Assembly: GCA_021735445.1 (NCBI GenBank)
Contig: JAIPHA010000006.1
Coordinates: forward strand, 1 to 57,493
Direction of reading: 5' to 3'
Source of the DNA: Candidatus Omnitrophota bacterium
GTDB lineage: Bacteria; Omnitrophota; Gorgyraeia; Duberdicusellales; 4484-171
Length of the DNA: 57,493 nt
In this document: positions 26,369-35,313 of the stretch, piece after piece
Position numbering within the stretch: position 1 is the stretch's first letter
How the letters are laid out: each line of letters begins with the position of its first letter
Position numbers and translations under genes: made by a program
Notes under the pieces: model-generated
What the model was told of the DNA's origin: nothing
The model's database searches: none
Seen by the model: the letters and a program-made list of their open reading frames with translations, nothing else

Positions 26369-27911
26369 CGACTCTAGGGAAAAGAGGCTTTTCTTTTTTT
26401 ATTAAAAACCGGCCTTCACTGCCCCATTTAAGTTTTTCTCCGGAAAAAGAAACATCCTTTACCCCCAGCTGTTTTTGAATCGAAAAAGAAGTCTTTGGCA
26501 TAATTGGATAAAGATAAATTGAAATAATCCGAATTCCTTCACAGAGAGCATAAAGAAAAGAAAGTAACTCTTTTTCCTTTTTCTCCTTTTTTAAATTCCA
26601 AGGCTTGGTGGTTTCGATATATTTATTAATAATTCCGATAAGCGCAAAAATATCGTCTAAAGCCTTGGAAAACCGGCCTGCGGCCATAAAATCGTCATAA
26701 TATTTTTCCAGATTAAGAATGCTTTTTCTGAATTCAGAAGGCATCTCCCCTCCGGAAGCCGCAACACTTCCTTTATTATATTTTTGAACCATATTAATAC
26801 TACGGTAAACAAGATTGCCTAAATCGTTGGCAAGGTCAGAGTTAATACGCTCTATTAAAATTTCTAAAGAAAAATTGCCATCTGCCCCTACCGGAATCTC
26901 TCTCATCAAAAAATACCTGAATGCATCGGCTGACAAAGCTTCGTCTATGCCTAAAAGCTCGCTTAATTGCTTAATTAAATCAAAAGGATTTACGATGTTG
27001 CCTTTTGATTTAGAAATTTTTTCTTCCTTTATCTTCCACCACCCATGGGCAAAAATACATCCGGGAATTTCCAGGCCCAAGGCTTTTAGCATAATCGGCC
27101 AAAAAATTGCATGATGCCTTAAAATATCTTTCCCGATAAAATGGATATCTGCCGGCCAAAATGTATTAAATTTTTCTGAATCAATTCCATACTCTATTCC
27201 GCTGATATAATTAATTAATGCATCAAACCAAACATAAACTACATAGTTTTTATCTATGGGCAAATCTATTCCCCAAGAAACTCTTTTTTTGGGCCGGGAT
27301 ATGCAGAGATCCGTCAAAGGATGGCCGTCTAAAAACTTCTTTACCTCATTATAACGAATTTTAGGCCGGATAAATTCAGGGTTGCCCTCTAGGTGCTCCT
27401 TAAACCACCGTTGGTATTTAGATAATTTAAAAAAATAGTTTTCTTCTTCTATCTTTTCGGTTTGCCGCCGGCACTCTGGGCATTTATCGGTGTCAACAAG
27501 CTGCAAACTGGTCCAGAAAGTTTCACAACCAACACAATAAAAAGCACTGTATTTCGATTTATAAATATCTCCTTTTTCATAAAGCTTTTCTATAACTTTG
27601 CTGACTACCTCACAATGTTGCTGCCAGCTAGTGCGGATAAAAAAATCATAAGATATATTAAGCTTTGGCCATAAACGTTTAAAAACATCTACCTTGTTAT
27701 CGATAAAACTTTCAATGCTAACACCTTCTGCATTGGCGGCTTTTTGAATTTTTTCGCCATGCTCGTCGGTGCCGGTAAGAAAAAATACATTTTCGCCTTT
27801 GATTCTTCTAAAGCGGGCTAAACAATCACAAATAATATTTGTATAAGCATGGCCAATATGAGGGTTAGCGTTTACATAATAAATAGGCGAAGTTAAATAA
27901 AATTTTTTCAT
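26358..27911 (-). CDS. metG: Methionyl-tRNA synthetase
   Basis: Charges tRNA-Met, including the initiator. The 517-residue class I synthetase has HIGH at 18-21, a zinc knuckle (CVGCETFW ... CPEC, near 125-145) and KISKSKGN near residue 300. It lacks the C-terminal EMAP/Trbp111-like tRNA-binding domain that extends some MetRS, so it is the short dimerisation-independent form. Located between ricT and tatD. Confidence 0.97.
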   Translation of the reverse strand: MKKFYLTSPIYYVNANPHIGHAYTNIICDCLARFRRIKGENVFFLTGTDEHGEKIQKAANAEGVSIESFIDNKVDVFKRLWPKLNISYDFFIRTSWQQHCEVVSKVIEKLYEKGDIYKSKYSAFYCVGCETFWTSLQLVDTDKCPECRRQTEKIEEENYFFKLSKYQRWFKEHLEGNPEFIRPKIRYNEVKKFLDGHPLTDLCISRPKKRVSWGIDLPIDKNYVVYVWFDALINYISGIEYGIDSEKFNTFWPADIHFIGKDILRHHAIFWPIMLKALGLEIPGCIFAHGWWKIKEEKISKSKGNIVNPFDLIKQLSELLGIDEALSADAFRYFLMREIPVGADGNFSLEILIERINSDLANDLGNLVYRSINMVQKYNKGSVAASGGEMPSEFRKSILNLEKYYDDFMAAGRFSKALDDIFALIGIINKYIETTKPWNLKKEKKEKELLSFLYALCEGIRIISIYLYPIMPKTSFSIQKQLGVKDVSFSGEKLKWGSEGRFLIKKEKPLFPRVDVS

Positions 27912-27914
27912 ATT

Positions 27915-28694
27915 TTAAAATTGTACTTTCTCTATCCTGTTATCTTCTACCTCTAGATAAACAATTCTTTTTAGGACATTAACTGAAATTACTTTTCCTT
28001 TACCTTGTTTGGTGGTAATCCGCTGCCCCTCTTTGGGAAGATTTTTAGATAAGCTCTTATAAATTTTATGCTCGTAAGAAAGGCAGCACATTAGCCTTCC
28101 GCATATACCAGAAATTTTTCCCGAACCTAAGGGGAGTTTTTGGATTTTTGCCATTTTCATAGTAACCGGTTCAAAATTCTTCAGAAACCGGCAGCAACAG
28201 AGCTGTTGCCCGCACGGCCCGAATCCTCCAAATAATTTGGCTTCATCCCGGGCGCCAATCTGGCGCATCTCGATCCTTACTTTAAATACTTTTGCCAACT
28301 CTTTAACCAGCTCCCGGAAATCAACTCTTTTATCGGAAATAAAATAAAAAATAAGCTTTTTCTTATCAAAAGAATACTCTGTGTCTACTAATTTCATAGC
28401 CAGATTGTAGTCTTTTATCTTTCGCTGGCAAAGCTTCATAGCATCTTGCGCTTCTTTTTGATTCACCACAAGCACCTTTTTATCCTGCTCCAACATCTTT
28501 CTAATAATATTTTTGTAATTATTAGCCTTCTTGGCAGGAAGGAGCTGTTCTATTTCATTTATCTCAAGCACTTCTCCATAATCCTTGCCCCGGTCAGCTT
28601 CCACTACAACATAATCATGAACTTTTATCGATAAATTTGCTTTATAAGTAGTCAACTGCCCCGCTTCTCTTAACCTTACTAATACTAATTGCAT
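27915..28694 (-). CDS. ricT: RicT/YaaT-like PSP1-domain protein
   Basis: A 259-residue protein with the PSP1 C-terminal domain and the cysteine set GPCGQQLCCCRF and GRLMCCLSYE, known in RicT to coordinate an iron-sulfur cluster. In Bacillus the Ric complex affects RNase Y-dependent mRNA processing, competence and sporulation; whether that holds here is unknown. The start lies inside the end of holB (10-base overlap). The holB-ricT(yaaT)-metG-tatD order is widespread and supports the assignment. Confidence 0.88.
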   Translation of the reverse strand: MQLVLVRLREAGQLTTYKANLSIKVHDYVVVEADRGKDYGEVLEINEIEQLLPAKKANNYKNIIRKMLEQDKKVLVVNQKEAQDAMKLCQRKIKDYNLAMKLVDTEYSFDKKKLIFYFISDKRVDFRELVKELAKVFKVRIEMRQIGARDEAKLFGGFGPCGQQLCCCRFLKNFEPVTMKMAKIQKLPLGSGKISGICGRLMCCLSYEHKIYKSLSKNLPKEGQRITTKQGKGKVISVNVLKRIVYLEVEDNRIEKVQF

Positions 28695-29452
28695 TTCAAC
28701 CCCATTTTAATTAAATTTATGGCTAAATTTATATTAACCGTACCGGAAGCCTGATAAATTTTAAATAATTTTTCTAACATAGTTACTGTTTCCTTGAAAT
28801 TTAAACCCGACAAGAAACCGTTTTCTGGCTGGCCAGTATAATTTATTTTATTCTTTAGGCGCTTATGTAATAATATAATAAGACTCTCTAAAAATAAAGA
28901 AAAATTTTTTCTCTTTTGCGGGCCAAAGTATCCGCTGCTCAAAGCAGCTATGAGATCATCTTCGGATTTAATAGCCTTATTTTCAAGATAAGGCAAATAT
29001 ATCTTCCGGCAACGAGAAATAATCGTAGGCAATACATCCTCTAATTTAGAACAAATAAGGCCGATAAAAGAATTATCGGGCGGCTCTTCTAAAGTCTTTA
29101 AAAAAAGATTAGCGGCTTCTTCGGTTAATTTTTGAGCGTCTTTAACCAGCAAAGTTTTTTTCGGCGCAAGATAGCTACTCCTGGACAAAAACCGGATAGC
29201 TTGCCTTATTTGATTAATTTTTATGCTTATCCCTTCCGGCTCAACAACCAGTAGGTCGGGATGTTTGAAGTCATCAAGCCTTTTGCAGCTCCAACACTGG
29301 CTGCAGTATTGGCTCGCTTCCTGGCAATTTATTATCTTTAACAACCGGCCGACAACCGCAAGATTATTGCCTATAAAAATATAAGACGGCCCTATAATTT
29401 TTTTCTGCTTTAAAATACTAAAATAACCGGTAATCTTTTCTTCTGGTCCCAT
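28685..29452 (-). CDS. holB: DNA polymerase III delta-prime subunit
   Basis: A 255-residue clamp-loader subunit. It has the zinc module CSQCWSCKR near residue 50, the LLVKDAQKLTEEAANLFLKTLEEPP stretch (positions about 100-125, sensor/arginine-proximal region) and SRCRKIYLP, all typical of HolB. The Walker A loop is degenerate, as is normal for delta-prime, so it loads the sliding clamp without binding ATP itself. It is shorter than E. coli HolB (334), missing part of the C-terminal domain. Confidence 0.85.
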   Translation of the reverse strand: MGPEEKITGYFSILKQKKIIGPSYIFIGNNLAVVGRLLKIINCQEASQYCSQCWSCKRLDDFKHPDLLVVEPEGISIKINQIRQAIRFLSRSSYLAPKKTLLVKDAQKLTEEAANLFLKTLEEPPDNSFIGLICSKLEDVLPTIISRCRKIYLPYLENKAIKSEDDLIAALSSGYFGPQKRKNFSLFLESLIILLHKRLKNKINYTGQPENGFLSGLNFKETVTMLEKLFKIYQASGTVNINLAINLIKMGLKCN

Positions 29453-29464
29453 ATCTTCTGAAAA

Positions 29465-32400
29465 TTAACATTTAGAATAGCCGCAAGCGTCACAGAGAAG
29501 GCATCCTTCCTGATGCCGGAGAGCAAAACCGCAATCCGGGCAAACCCCTACTACATTATGTGAAGCTTCTGCCAATTGTGCTTCTTTTTTTACCGGTACA
29601 CTATTTTCCCTCGGCTCAGCAAGGCTGTCTTCCTGGGAAGAAAGGCCTGCCTGTTTTTTGCTATCTTTATCTTTTCTTTCTTGATCCACCGCCCTTTTCT
29701 CCAATACCCGTGAAATAGCATCCGAACAAGAAAATATCTTTTTTCCCTTATCCCAGGAAGGAGAAGGGCACCTGATACCTTTGAGCTGCTCCACTATGAC
29801 TTTAATATCGATTCCTCCCCGCAAAGCAAGAGAGACTAACCGGCCTACAGCTTCAAGCTGAGAAGCAGCGCAGCCGCCGGCTTTACCCATCTGGGTGAAT
29901 ACTTCAAAAAAATGGCCATTTTCGTCTTGATTGAGAGTAATATATAAATTACCGCAGCCTGTGGTAACCTTGGTCGTCGTACCCAAAATCACCTCTGGCC
30001 TGGGTTTCGGATAAGGAACGAATCCTTGTTTTTTCTGTCCCGGTTCTTCTTTTTTGGCTTTTTCCTCTTTCTTGTTGATAGTTAAGACTTGTCCGCTTCT
30101 GCTCCCGTCTCTATAGACTGTAAGCCCTTTACAATTTAGCTTGTAAGCTAGCAGGTATGACTCCTTTACATCATCCAGCTCGGCAGTAGAGGCAAGGTTA
30201 ATCGTTTTAGAAACAGCATTATCGGTATATTCCTGAAAAGCGGCCTGCATTTTTATATGCCAAAAAGAAGAAATATCCATGGCAGTTTTAAATATTCGCT
30301 TAGCTTCATCCGGAACTTCATCGATTTTTTGAATACTCATGCCGGATGCGATTTTTTTCATAAGTTCTTTTGAATAAAATCCTTTCTTTTTTGCATAGTA
30401 TTCAAAAGCCGGGTCAACCTCTAACAGTTTTTCTCCGTCTAAAACATTACGAAAATAAGACAAGAAAAAATTAGGTTCTATCCCCGAAGAAGTAGGGCCG
30501 CTGATAATGCTTATCGTTCCGGTTGGGGCAATAGTGGTTAAGGTGGCATTCCTGATTCTTACCCCTTGCTTCTGCCAACGGCTGCCCTCCCAAGTGGGAA
30601 ATTCACCTTTCTTTTTAGCTAACCCAATAGAAACCTTTTGAGCCTCTTTTTGGATAAAACTCATTAACCGTTTAGCTAAATCAATAGCTTCTTTACTATC
30701 ATAAGGTATTTCTAAAAATCCAAGCATCGTAGCCCATCCCATAATGCCTAATCCGATTTTTCTGGTTTTTCTTGTATTTTCAGTAATTTGCGGCAAAGGA
30801 AACTTATTAGCATCGATAACATTATCGAGAAACCGGACGCTGATTCCGACAATATTTTTAAGCTTCTCCCAATCGACTTCAAAACCCTGGCCGGTTTTCT
30901 TAAGCATCTTATACAGGTTTATAGAACCTAAGTTGCAACTTTCATAGGGAAGCAGAGGTTGCTCGCCGCAATTATGAACTTTAAAACCATTAGCATCAAA
31001 CATATTTATACCAGGGATTTGCGCATCATAAACTTCTTTAGTACCATCAAACTCTATGCTCTCTACGGTAGCTAAAAAACGTTCTCTATTTAAATTTCTT
31101 CTATAATTTTGCAGATTTTTCCTTAATCGCTCCGCTTTTTGAGAATTTTTAAATCCTATCTTTTCAGAAAACTCAAAGATATTCTCTCCGGAAATTATAA
31201 GTTCATGTTGAGATTTAATAAAATATTCTTTGTATCCCCCTTTTCCATCCGGCATCAATTTATTACCTTGTTTACGTCGATGAGTATAAATTTTTGAAAA
31301 AATTCCAAATCGGATAAGAATCCTCTGCACGGATTTTAACAATGTTAAGTCGCTCTGAGAAAGCCTTATCGACACACCTTTTTCTTGCGTACCCTGCACT
31401 GATCCATCTGAATCAAACAACCCTCTTAAAAGACCTGAACAAAATTCTGAAGAACCCTTTTCTATTAGATTAGTTATTGTTTTAGAGCGAAATTTTAGTC
31501 CAGTTTTAGAACAAATATTTTTAAGAGACACCGGTGATAACCTGTATTCGTCTCTCGTTTTTATTTGACTCCACCCTTTAAAATCACTTCTGTGATTAAA
31601 AGGCTTAAGTACCGAAGATATAACAACTTTATCCTTTTTTATAGTTCCGTCGCCTAAAACCAGGCCTACTAAATATCCCTCATTAAAAGAAAAATCTCCC
31701 TGCCATCTATTTAAAAACTTATGATTATTTAAGAGAACTTTATCTCCTCTTTCAAGAGAATCTAAAGTAGCCCATTCACTCTTTATCTTATCCCTGCTCC
31801 GATAAACAACTTTTAAAAAAGGATGGTCTAGAGTGGTGCAAATATTAAAACCTTCTTTTGTTTTTAATTTATAGACAGGCTTAACTCCAGTCTGAAAAAA
31901 ACCTTCTGGTTGGCTTGCGTACTTTTTAGAATCAACTATAGCAGTAAATTTATTGCCCAATAGTTCTTTAACCTGTCTTGGGCCTTCTTCAGTCATTATC
32001 CAAGTATCAGAACTAACACATGGGTTGGTGCTTTCGACTTCCCCCAGGTTTGGGGTAGGATTATCTTTATTTATTTTATCGATAAATACTATTCCCGGCT
32101 CTCCATTATTATAGGCGCACTCAGCTATCCGGTTAAATACCTCAACAGCATCTAAGCTTCCTGCCACTTTTTTATTTTTGGGATTAATTAAATCATACTT
32201 TTGGCCGGCTAGGACCTTTTCTATAAAATCGTCGGTGATTGCCACTGAAATATTAAAATTAGCGATATCCCCGTCTTTGGCCTTACATCCGATAAAGCTT
32301 AAAATATCAGGATGGTCTACCCGCAGAATCCCCATATTCGCGCCGCGCCTTGTACCGCCTTGCTTAACCGCCTGCGTCGCCGAATCAAAAACTTTCATAA

Positions 32401-32845
32401 AAGATACCGGGCCGGAAGCCACCCCTCCGGTAGTTTTTACTACACTGCTTTGGGGGCGCAGCCGGGAAAAACTAAAACCGGTTCCGCCGCCGGTTTTATG
32501 AATAAGCGCAGTCGATTTTATCGCGTCAAAAATAGACTCCATCGAATCCTCTACCGGAACAACAAAACAAGCAGACAATTGCCCTAAATCTTTACCCGCG
32601 TTCATCAGAGTGGGCGAATTGGGCATAAATTCTAAATTTTTCATAGTTTGAAAAAAAACATTTTCTACATTTTTAATTTCTTCCCGGTTAGCTCCGTATT
32701 TTTGCTCAACCGCAGCAATAGACTTAGCCACACGTCCAAGCATCTGCTTAGGATTTTCAACTATCTGGCCTTTGCCATCTTTTCTCAAATACCTTCTCTT
32801 TAAGACAACGATAGCGTTTTCAGAAAAACCTAACTTCTGATCCAT
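29465..32845 (-). CDS. nrdJ: Adenosylcobalamin-dependent ribonucleotide reductase with intein
   Basis: Reduces ribonucleoside diphosphates to deoxyribonucleotides using cobalamin as radical source. The 1126-residue precursor contains a 350-residue intein (residues 276-625); spliced NrdJ would be 776 residues. The ATG at 32845 has AAGGAGG five bases upstream; a GTG at 32860 would place that site inside the coding region. Visible parts are the redox cysteine Cys93 (SACFVVP), NPCGE with the thiyl-radical cysteine, ESCNLGSIN eleven residues later, a TSCPD domain, and a C-terminal zinc-ribbon/redox tail (CPDCG, CDACGYSKC). It is preceded by paired NrdR-like boxes. Class I subunits are not seen nearby. 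Confidence 0.95.
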   Translation of the reverse strand: MDQKLGFSENAIVVLKRRYLRKDGKGQIVENPKQMLGRVAKSIAAVEQKYGANREEIKNVENVFFQTMKNLEFMPNSPTLMNAGKDLGQLSACFVVPVEDSMESIFDAIKSTALIHKTGGGTGFSFSRLRPQSSVVKTTGGVASGPVSFMKVFDSATQAVKQGGTRRGANMGILRVDHPDILSFIGCKAKDGDIANFNISVAITDDFIEKVLAGQKYDLINPKNKKVAGSLDAVEVFNRIAECAYNNGEPGIVFIDKINKDNPTPNLGEVESTNPCVSSDTWIMTEEGPRQVKELLGNKFTAIVDSKKYASQPEGFFQTGVKPVYKLKTKEGFNICTTLDHPFLKVVYRSRDKIKSEWATLDSLERGDKVLLNNHKFLNRWQGDFSFNEGYLVGLVLGDGTIKKDKVVISSVLKPFNHRSDFKGWSQIKTRDEYRLSPVSLKNICSKTGLKFRSKTITNLIEKGSSEFCSGLLRGLFDSDGSVQGTQEKGVSIRLSQSDLTLLKSVQRILIRFGIFSKIYTHRRKQGNKLMPDGKGGYKEYFIKSQHELIISGENIFEFSEKIGFKNSQKAERLRKNLQNYRRNLNRERFLATVESIEFDGTKEVYDAQIPGINMFDANGFKVHNCGEQPLLPYESCNLGSINLYKMLKKTGQGFEVDWEKLKNIVGISVRFLDNVIDANKFPLPQITENTRKTRKIGLGIMGWATMLGFLEIPYDSKEAIDLAKRLMSFIQKEAQKVSIGLAKKKGEFPTWEGSRWQKQGVRIRNATLTTIAPTGTISIISGPTSSGIEPNFFLSYFRNVLDGEKLLEVDPAFEYYAKKKGFYSKELMKKIASGMSIQKIDEVPDEAKRIFKTAMDISSFWHIKMQAAFQEYTDNAVSKTINLASTAELDDVKESYLLAYKLNCKGLTVYRDGSRSGQVLTINKKEEKAKKEEPGQKKQGFVPYPKPRPEVILGTTTKVTTGCGNLYITLNQDENGHFFEVFTQMGKAGGCAASQLEAVGRLVSLALRGGIDIKVIVEQLKGIRCPSPSWDKGKKIFSCSDAISRVLEKRAVDQERKDKDSKKQAGLSSQEDSLAEPRENSVPVKKEAQLAEASHNVVGVCPDCGFALRHQEGCLLCDACGYSKC
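30971..32020 (-). other. Intein with LAGLIDADG homing endonuclease in NrdJ
   Basis: An in-frame 350-residue insertion, residues 276-625 of the precursor. It begins with Cys1 (CVSSDTW, block A), has the TTLDHPF block B, two LAGLIDADG motifs (YLVGLVLGDG near 391-400 and GLLRGLFDSDG near 471-481), and ends FDANGFKVHN with the penultimate histidine and terminal asparagine, followed by Cys+1. All self-splicing residues are intact and the endonuclease aspartates are present, so it should splice and may home. It lies exactly between Pro and the catalytic Cys of the reductase's NPCGE motif. Confidence 0.95.
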
Positions 32846-32936
32846 GACTGCCTCCTTCACATTTGACTTATTTAAAAAATATTGTTAAGTGAACTAAAGA
32901 TTTTGTGCCTGGTTGAATGGATTGAAACGATAAAAC

Positions 32937-32965
32937 CTTATATCATAAAAATAAAAATATGTCAA
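32937..32965 (-). promoter_or_regulatory. Promoter of nrdJ
   Basis: On the minus strand a perfect -35 TTGACA (32960-32965) and a -10 TATAAG (32937-32942) are spaced by 17 bases. The transcript would begin near 32930, giving a leader of about 85 bases that ends in a strong AAGGAGG ribosome site. Two NrdR-like boxes lie immediately upstream of the -35 box. Confidence 0.8.
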
Positions 32966-32970
32966 GAAAA

Positions 32971-33018
32971 ATACCAAATATTGTGTATTTTTGCCGAAAA
33001 CTACACAACATATAGAAA
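32971..33018. promoter_or_regulatory. Pair of NrdR-like boxes
   Basis: ATACCAAATATTGTGT (32971-32986) and ACACAACATATAGAAA (33003-33018) match the NrdR consensus ACACWATATATWGTGT at 13 and 12 of 16 positions. Their starts are 32 bases apart, close to three helical turns, the usual spacing of tandem NrdR boxes. NrdR is a known ATP/dATP-sensing repressor of ribonucleotide reductase genes; no nrdR gene is in the window. The regulation is inferred. Confidence 0.75.
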
Positions 33019-33047
33019 ATATCTTTTGTTTCAAAAACCTAATTTAG

Positions 33048-34046
33048 CTACTTTTGAAAGCCCACCGTGTCTCGGATAACAAGCTTAGGCTCAAGAATAA
33101 CTTTTTGGGAAGGTAGTTCTTTATCGATATTTTGTTTTAATATTTTAACAGCTTCTTTAGCCATTCGGGTTAATGGCTGGCGCACAGTAGTTAGCATCAT
33201 ATTCTGAAAGGAAATGTTAGGATTATCATCAAACCCTATAACACTCAACTGTTCCGGGATTTCGATTGAATTTTCATCGGCAAAATTTAAAACCTCGCTT
33301 GCCACTTCATCGCTGCAGCAAAAAATAGCAGTGGGAAACTCTTTTGAAGAAAATAATTTATCAAGTTCCTCCCTGGCTCTTGCCCGGGAAAAATTCGTTA
33401 GGCAAACAGAATTCGGCCTTTCCTTTATCCCGTTTTTCTTCAAAGCCGCTTTAAACCCGTCTATCCTCTGGCAAGCGCATTGGACTTCGGTGTCTCCGGC
33501 TAAATGGACAATATTTTTATGCCCGTGGTCAATCAAAAATTCAGTAGCTTCATATGCGCCCTTATGGTTGTCGACTGCGACAAAATTTATATCCTCATCG
33601 GAAAGCTTTCTGTTTATTACCACAAGGGGAGTGCCTTCTTTTTTTAATCTTAAAAGTTGGTCTTTGTTGTCGATTAAATCTGCCATGATAACTCCGTCTA
33701 CCAAGGACGAATTAAAAATATCTCTATCCCGGTAAATATTAAGATGCATATCTATCTCTTTTTCATCCAAAGCCGCAGCCACTTCTCTGATGATTTTTAA
33801 AGCGTAAAAAGAATAAAATATACCCTGATAGCCCGGGATAATTAAACCAAAGGTATTAAGCCTTCCTCCGGCTAATCGACGGGCATAAACCAGAGGCCGG
33901 TAATCAAGTTCTTTTATAGCTTTTTCAATTTTACGGCGATTTTCTTCGCGTAAATGGAGAGATTTATTGATATAGCGGGAAACAGTGGCAATCGAAACAC
34001 CAGCCATTTTAGCCACTTCTTTGATGGTAACTTTAGATGAAGACAC
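33048..34046 (-). CDS. LacI family transcriptional regulator
   Basis: A 332-residue regulator with the LacI-type helix-turn-helix (VTIKEVAKMAGVSIATVSRYIN, split by the hinge helix YRPLVYARRLAGG at about 50-62) and a periplasmic-binding-protein-like ligand domain containing GVIMAD, DNHKGAYEA, AGD, GFKAAL, CCSDE and GFDDNP. It most likely binds a sugar or nucleoside effector. Translation appears to start at a GTG only 6 bases after the preceding gene, so it is co-transcribed with the coiled-coil protein. A LacI-type operator lies in the promoter of the outer-membrane gene at 38.0 kb. Confidence 0.93.
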   Translation of the reverse strand: MSSSKVTIKEVAKMAGVSIATVSRYINKSLHLREENRRKIEKAIKELDYRPLVYARRLAGGRLNTFGLIIPGYQGIFYSFYALKIIREVAAALDEKEIDMHLNIYRDRDIFNSSLVDGVIMADLIDNKDQLLRLKKEGTPLVVINRKLSDEDINFVAVDNHKGAYEATEFLIDHGHKNIVHLAGDTEVQCACQRIDGFKAALKKNGIKERPNSVCLTNFSRARAREELDKLFSSKEFPTAIFCCSDEVASEVLNFADENSIEIPEQLSVIGFDDNPNISFQNMMLTTVRQPLTRMAKEAVKILKQNIDKELPSQKVILEPKLVIRDTVGFQK

Positions 34047-34052
34047 AAGAAC

Positions 34053-35216
34053 CTATCTGGTAATTACAATATCCCCTTCCTGGATATCAAAACCACCCAC
34101 AACTTCCTTTATATCTGCTGCGGATATATTTTTCCTAGTTTCAATAACCTCTATAGTGGCAATTTCACGATTACCCCTCATAACCTTAAGTAAGGCGCCT
34201 GGCCTTACTCCAGAAGCTTCGCCTAAATCAAAGACTACAAAGCGCTCCGGAGAATTAACCGCAATAATTTCCCCTTTCAGCCCGCTTGCGCTTGAAGAAT
34301 CCGAACTTACTACAATAGGGGGCAGCTCTACAGAACTAGACTCGCCGGCAGTTACCTTTTTACCTTCTTTTATTGTCTGGGTTAAATCAGTTTGTAGATC
34401 CTTGAAGTCTAAAGTTTTCTCACGCAAAATACTTTCAGCGTTAACTAATTTTTCTTCCAGCATGTTTTTCTTTTCCAAAGTTTCTTTAAGCCTATCCTGC
34501 AATTTACCTTTTTGCCTGTTCACGACTATTAACTCTCTTTTTAAACTGGAATTTTTATTTCTTAATTTTTTAACTTCCTCTACCGCCTGGCCTCTTTCTT
34601 CGCGCTCGGCTACCAAATCCATGCTGATAACCCGCAAAGCTCTTTGTTTATTTTTAATTTCCTGTTTTAACTCCTCACTTTTTTGTTCGTATCTATCCAG
34701 CTCTAAAGACATCTCTTCGTTGTCTCTGGTTACCTTTGCGAGTTCGCTTTGGGTATTGAGAATTTTCTTTTGGAGCTCATCGACCTTAGCCTCTAACTCA
34801 GCCTTTTGCTGGATAAAATCTGCCCAATAGTCATCGCTTCTTTCTGACTTTGAAAGCTTAGGCGCTTCTTTAACCTGGACCTCTTTAGGCCTTTCTTTAA
34901 GCTTCTCGGCTAACTGATCTCTTTCCCGGGCTGCCCGGCGGTACCTGTCTTCCAACTCACCCCTTTCTTCCTCAAGCCGGGAAAGCTCTTCATTCATAGC
35001 GCTAAGCCTTGTATTAAGCTCCCTGCTTCTTTCTTGGCTTCTTTGATTTCTTTGCTCTAAAACATTTTTTTCTTCTCGCAAAGAATTGTTAAGGCTTTCT
35101 AATTCCTGGTTCTCTTGTTTTATTCGTATATTCTGTACATAAAAATTATAAGCTACAAACCCAACCCCGAGAATAATAATTAACAAAACTATAGGAACGA
35201 TTTTTGCTTTATCCAT
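34053..35216 (-). CDS. Membrane-anchored coiled-coil protein
   Basis: I do not recognise a named family. The 387-residue protein has one N-terminal membrane span (about 7-25), a very long charged coiled coil rich in Glu, Lys, Arg and Leu (about 30-285), a Ser-rich linker (about 290-310), and a C-terminal compact beta-rich domain (about 312-387) with the pattern GEIIAV...VVFDLGEASGVRPGALLKVMRG, resembling the small barrel in FlgT_C-type periplasmic proteins. The soluble part probably faces the periplasm. It has a strong GGGGAGG ribosome site and is the first gene of an operon with the LacI regulator. Confidence 0.8.
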   Translation of the reverse strand: MDKAKIVPIVLLIIILGVGFVAYNFYVQNIRIKQENQELESLNNSLREEKNVLEQRNQRSQERSRELNTRLSAMNEELSRLEEERGELEDRYRRAARERDQLAEKLKERPKEVQVKEAPKLSKSERSDDYWADFIQQKAELEAKVDELQKKILNTQSELAKVTRDNEEMSLELDRYEQKSEELKQEIKNKQRALRVISMDLVAEREERGQAVEEVKKLRNKNSSLKRELIVVNRQKGKLQDRLKETLEKKNMLEEKLVNAESILREKTLDFKDLQTDLTQTIKEGKKVTAGESSSVELPPIVVSSDSSSASGLKGEIIAVNSPERFVVFDLGEASGVRPGALLKVMRGNREIATIEVIETRKNISAADIKEVVGGFDIQEGDIVITR

Positions 35217-35256
35217 TAAAGCCTCCCCTTTTTTTTATCGTTTTACTATTTTTTTA

Positions 35257-35285
35257 ATTATAGCATCGGCACTTATTTCTGTAAA
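35257..35285 (-). promoter_or_regulatory. Promoter of the coiled-coil/lacI operon
   Basis: TTTACA (35280-35285) and a perfect TATAAT (35257-35262) on the minus strand are 17 bases apart, close to sigma-70 consensus. Transcription would start near 35250, about 34 bases before the ATG. No LacI-type operator is seen here, so autoregulation by that motif is not suggested. Confidence 0.8.
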
Positions 35286-35313
35286 GCAAATTGTTATAGT
35301 AATTTATAAAATA

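Noticed and set aside
30971-32020. Insertion in nrdJ as a separate mobile gene or IS element
   Set aside because: It is in frame at both ends with intein splicing residues (Cys1, HN, Cys+1) and no terminal repeats or stop codons.
33985-34830. Long plus-strand open frame (281 codons)
   Set aside because: It is antisense to the coiled-coil gene, whose Glu/Lys/Arg-rich codons leave the opposite strand free of stops; the product is Ser/Leu-rich low complexity with no ribosome site.
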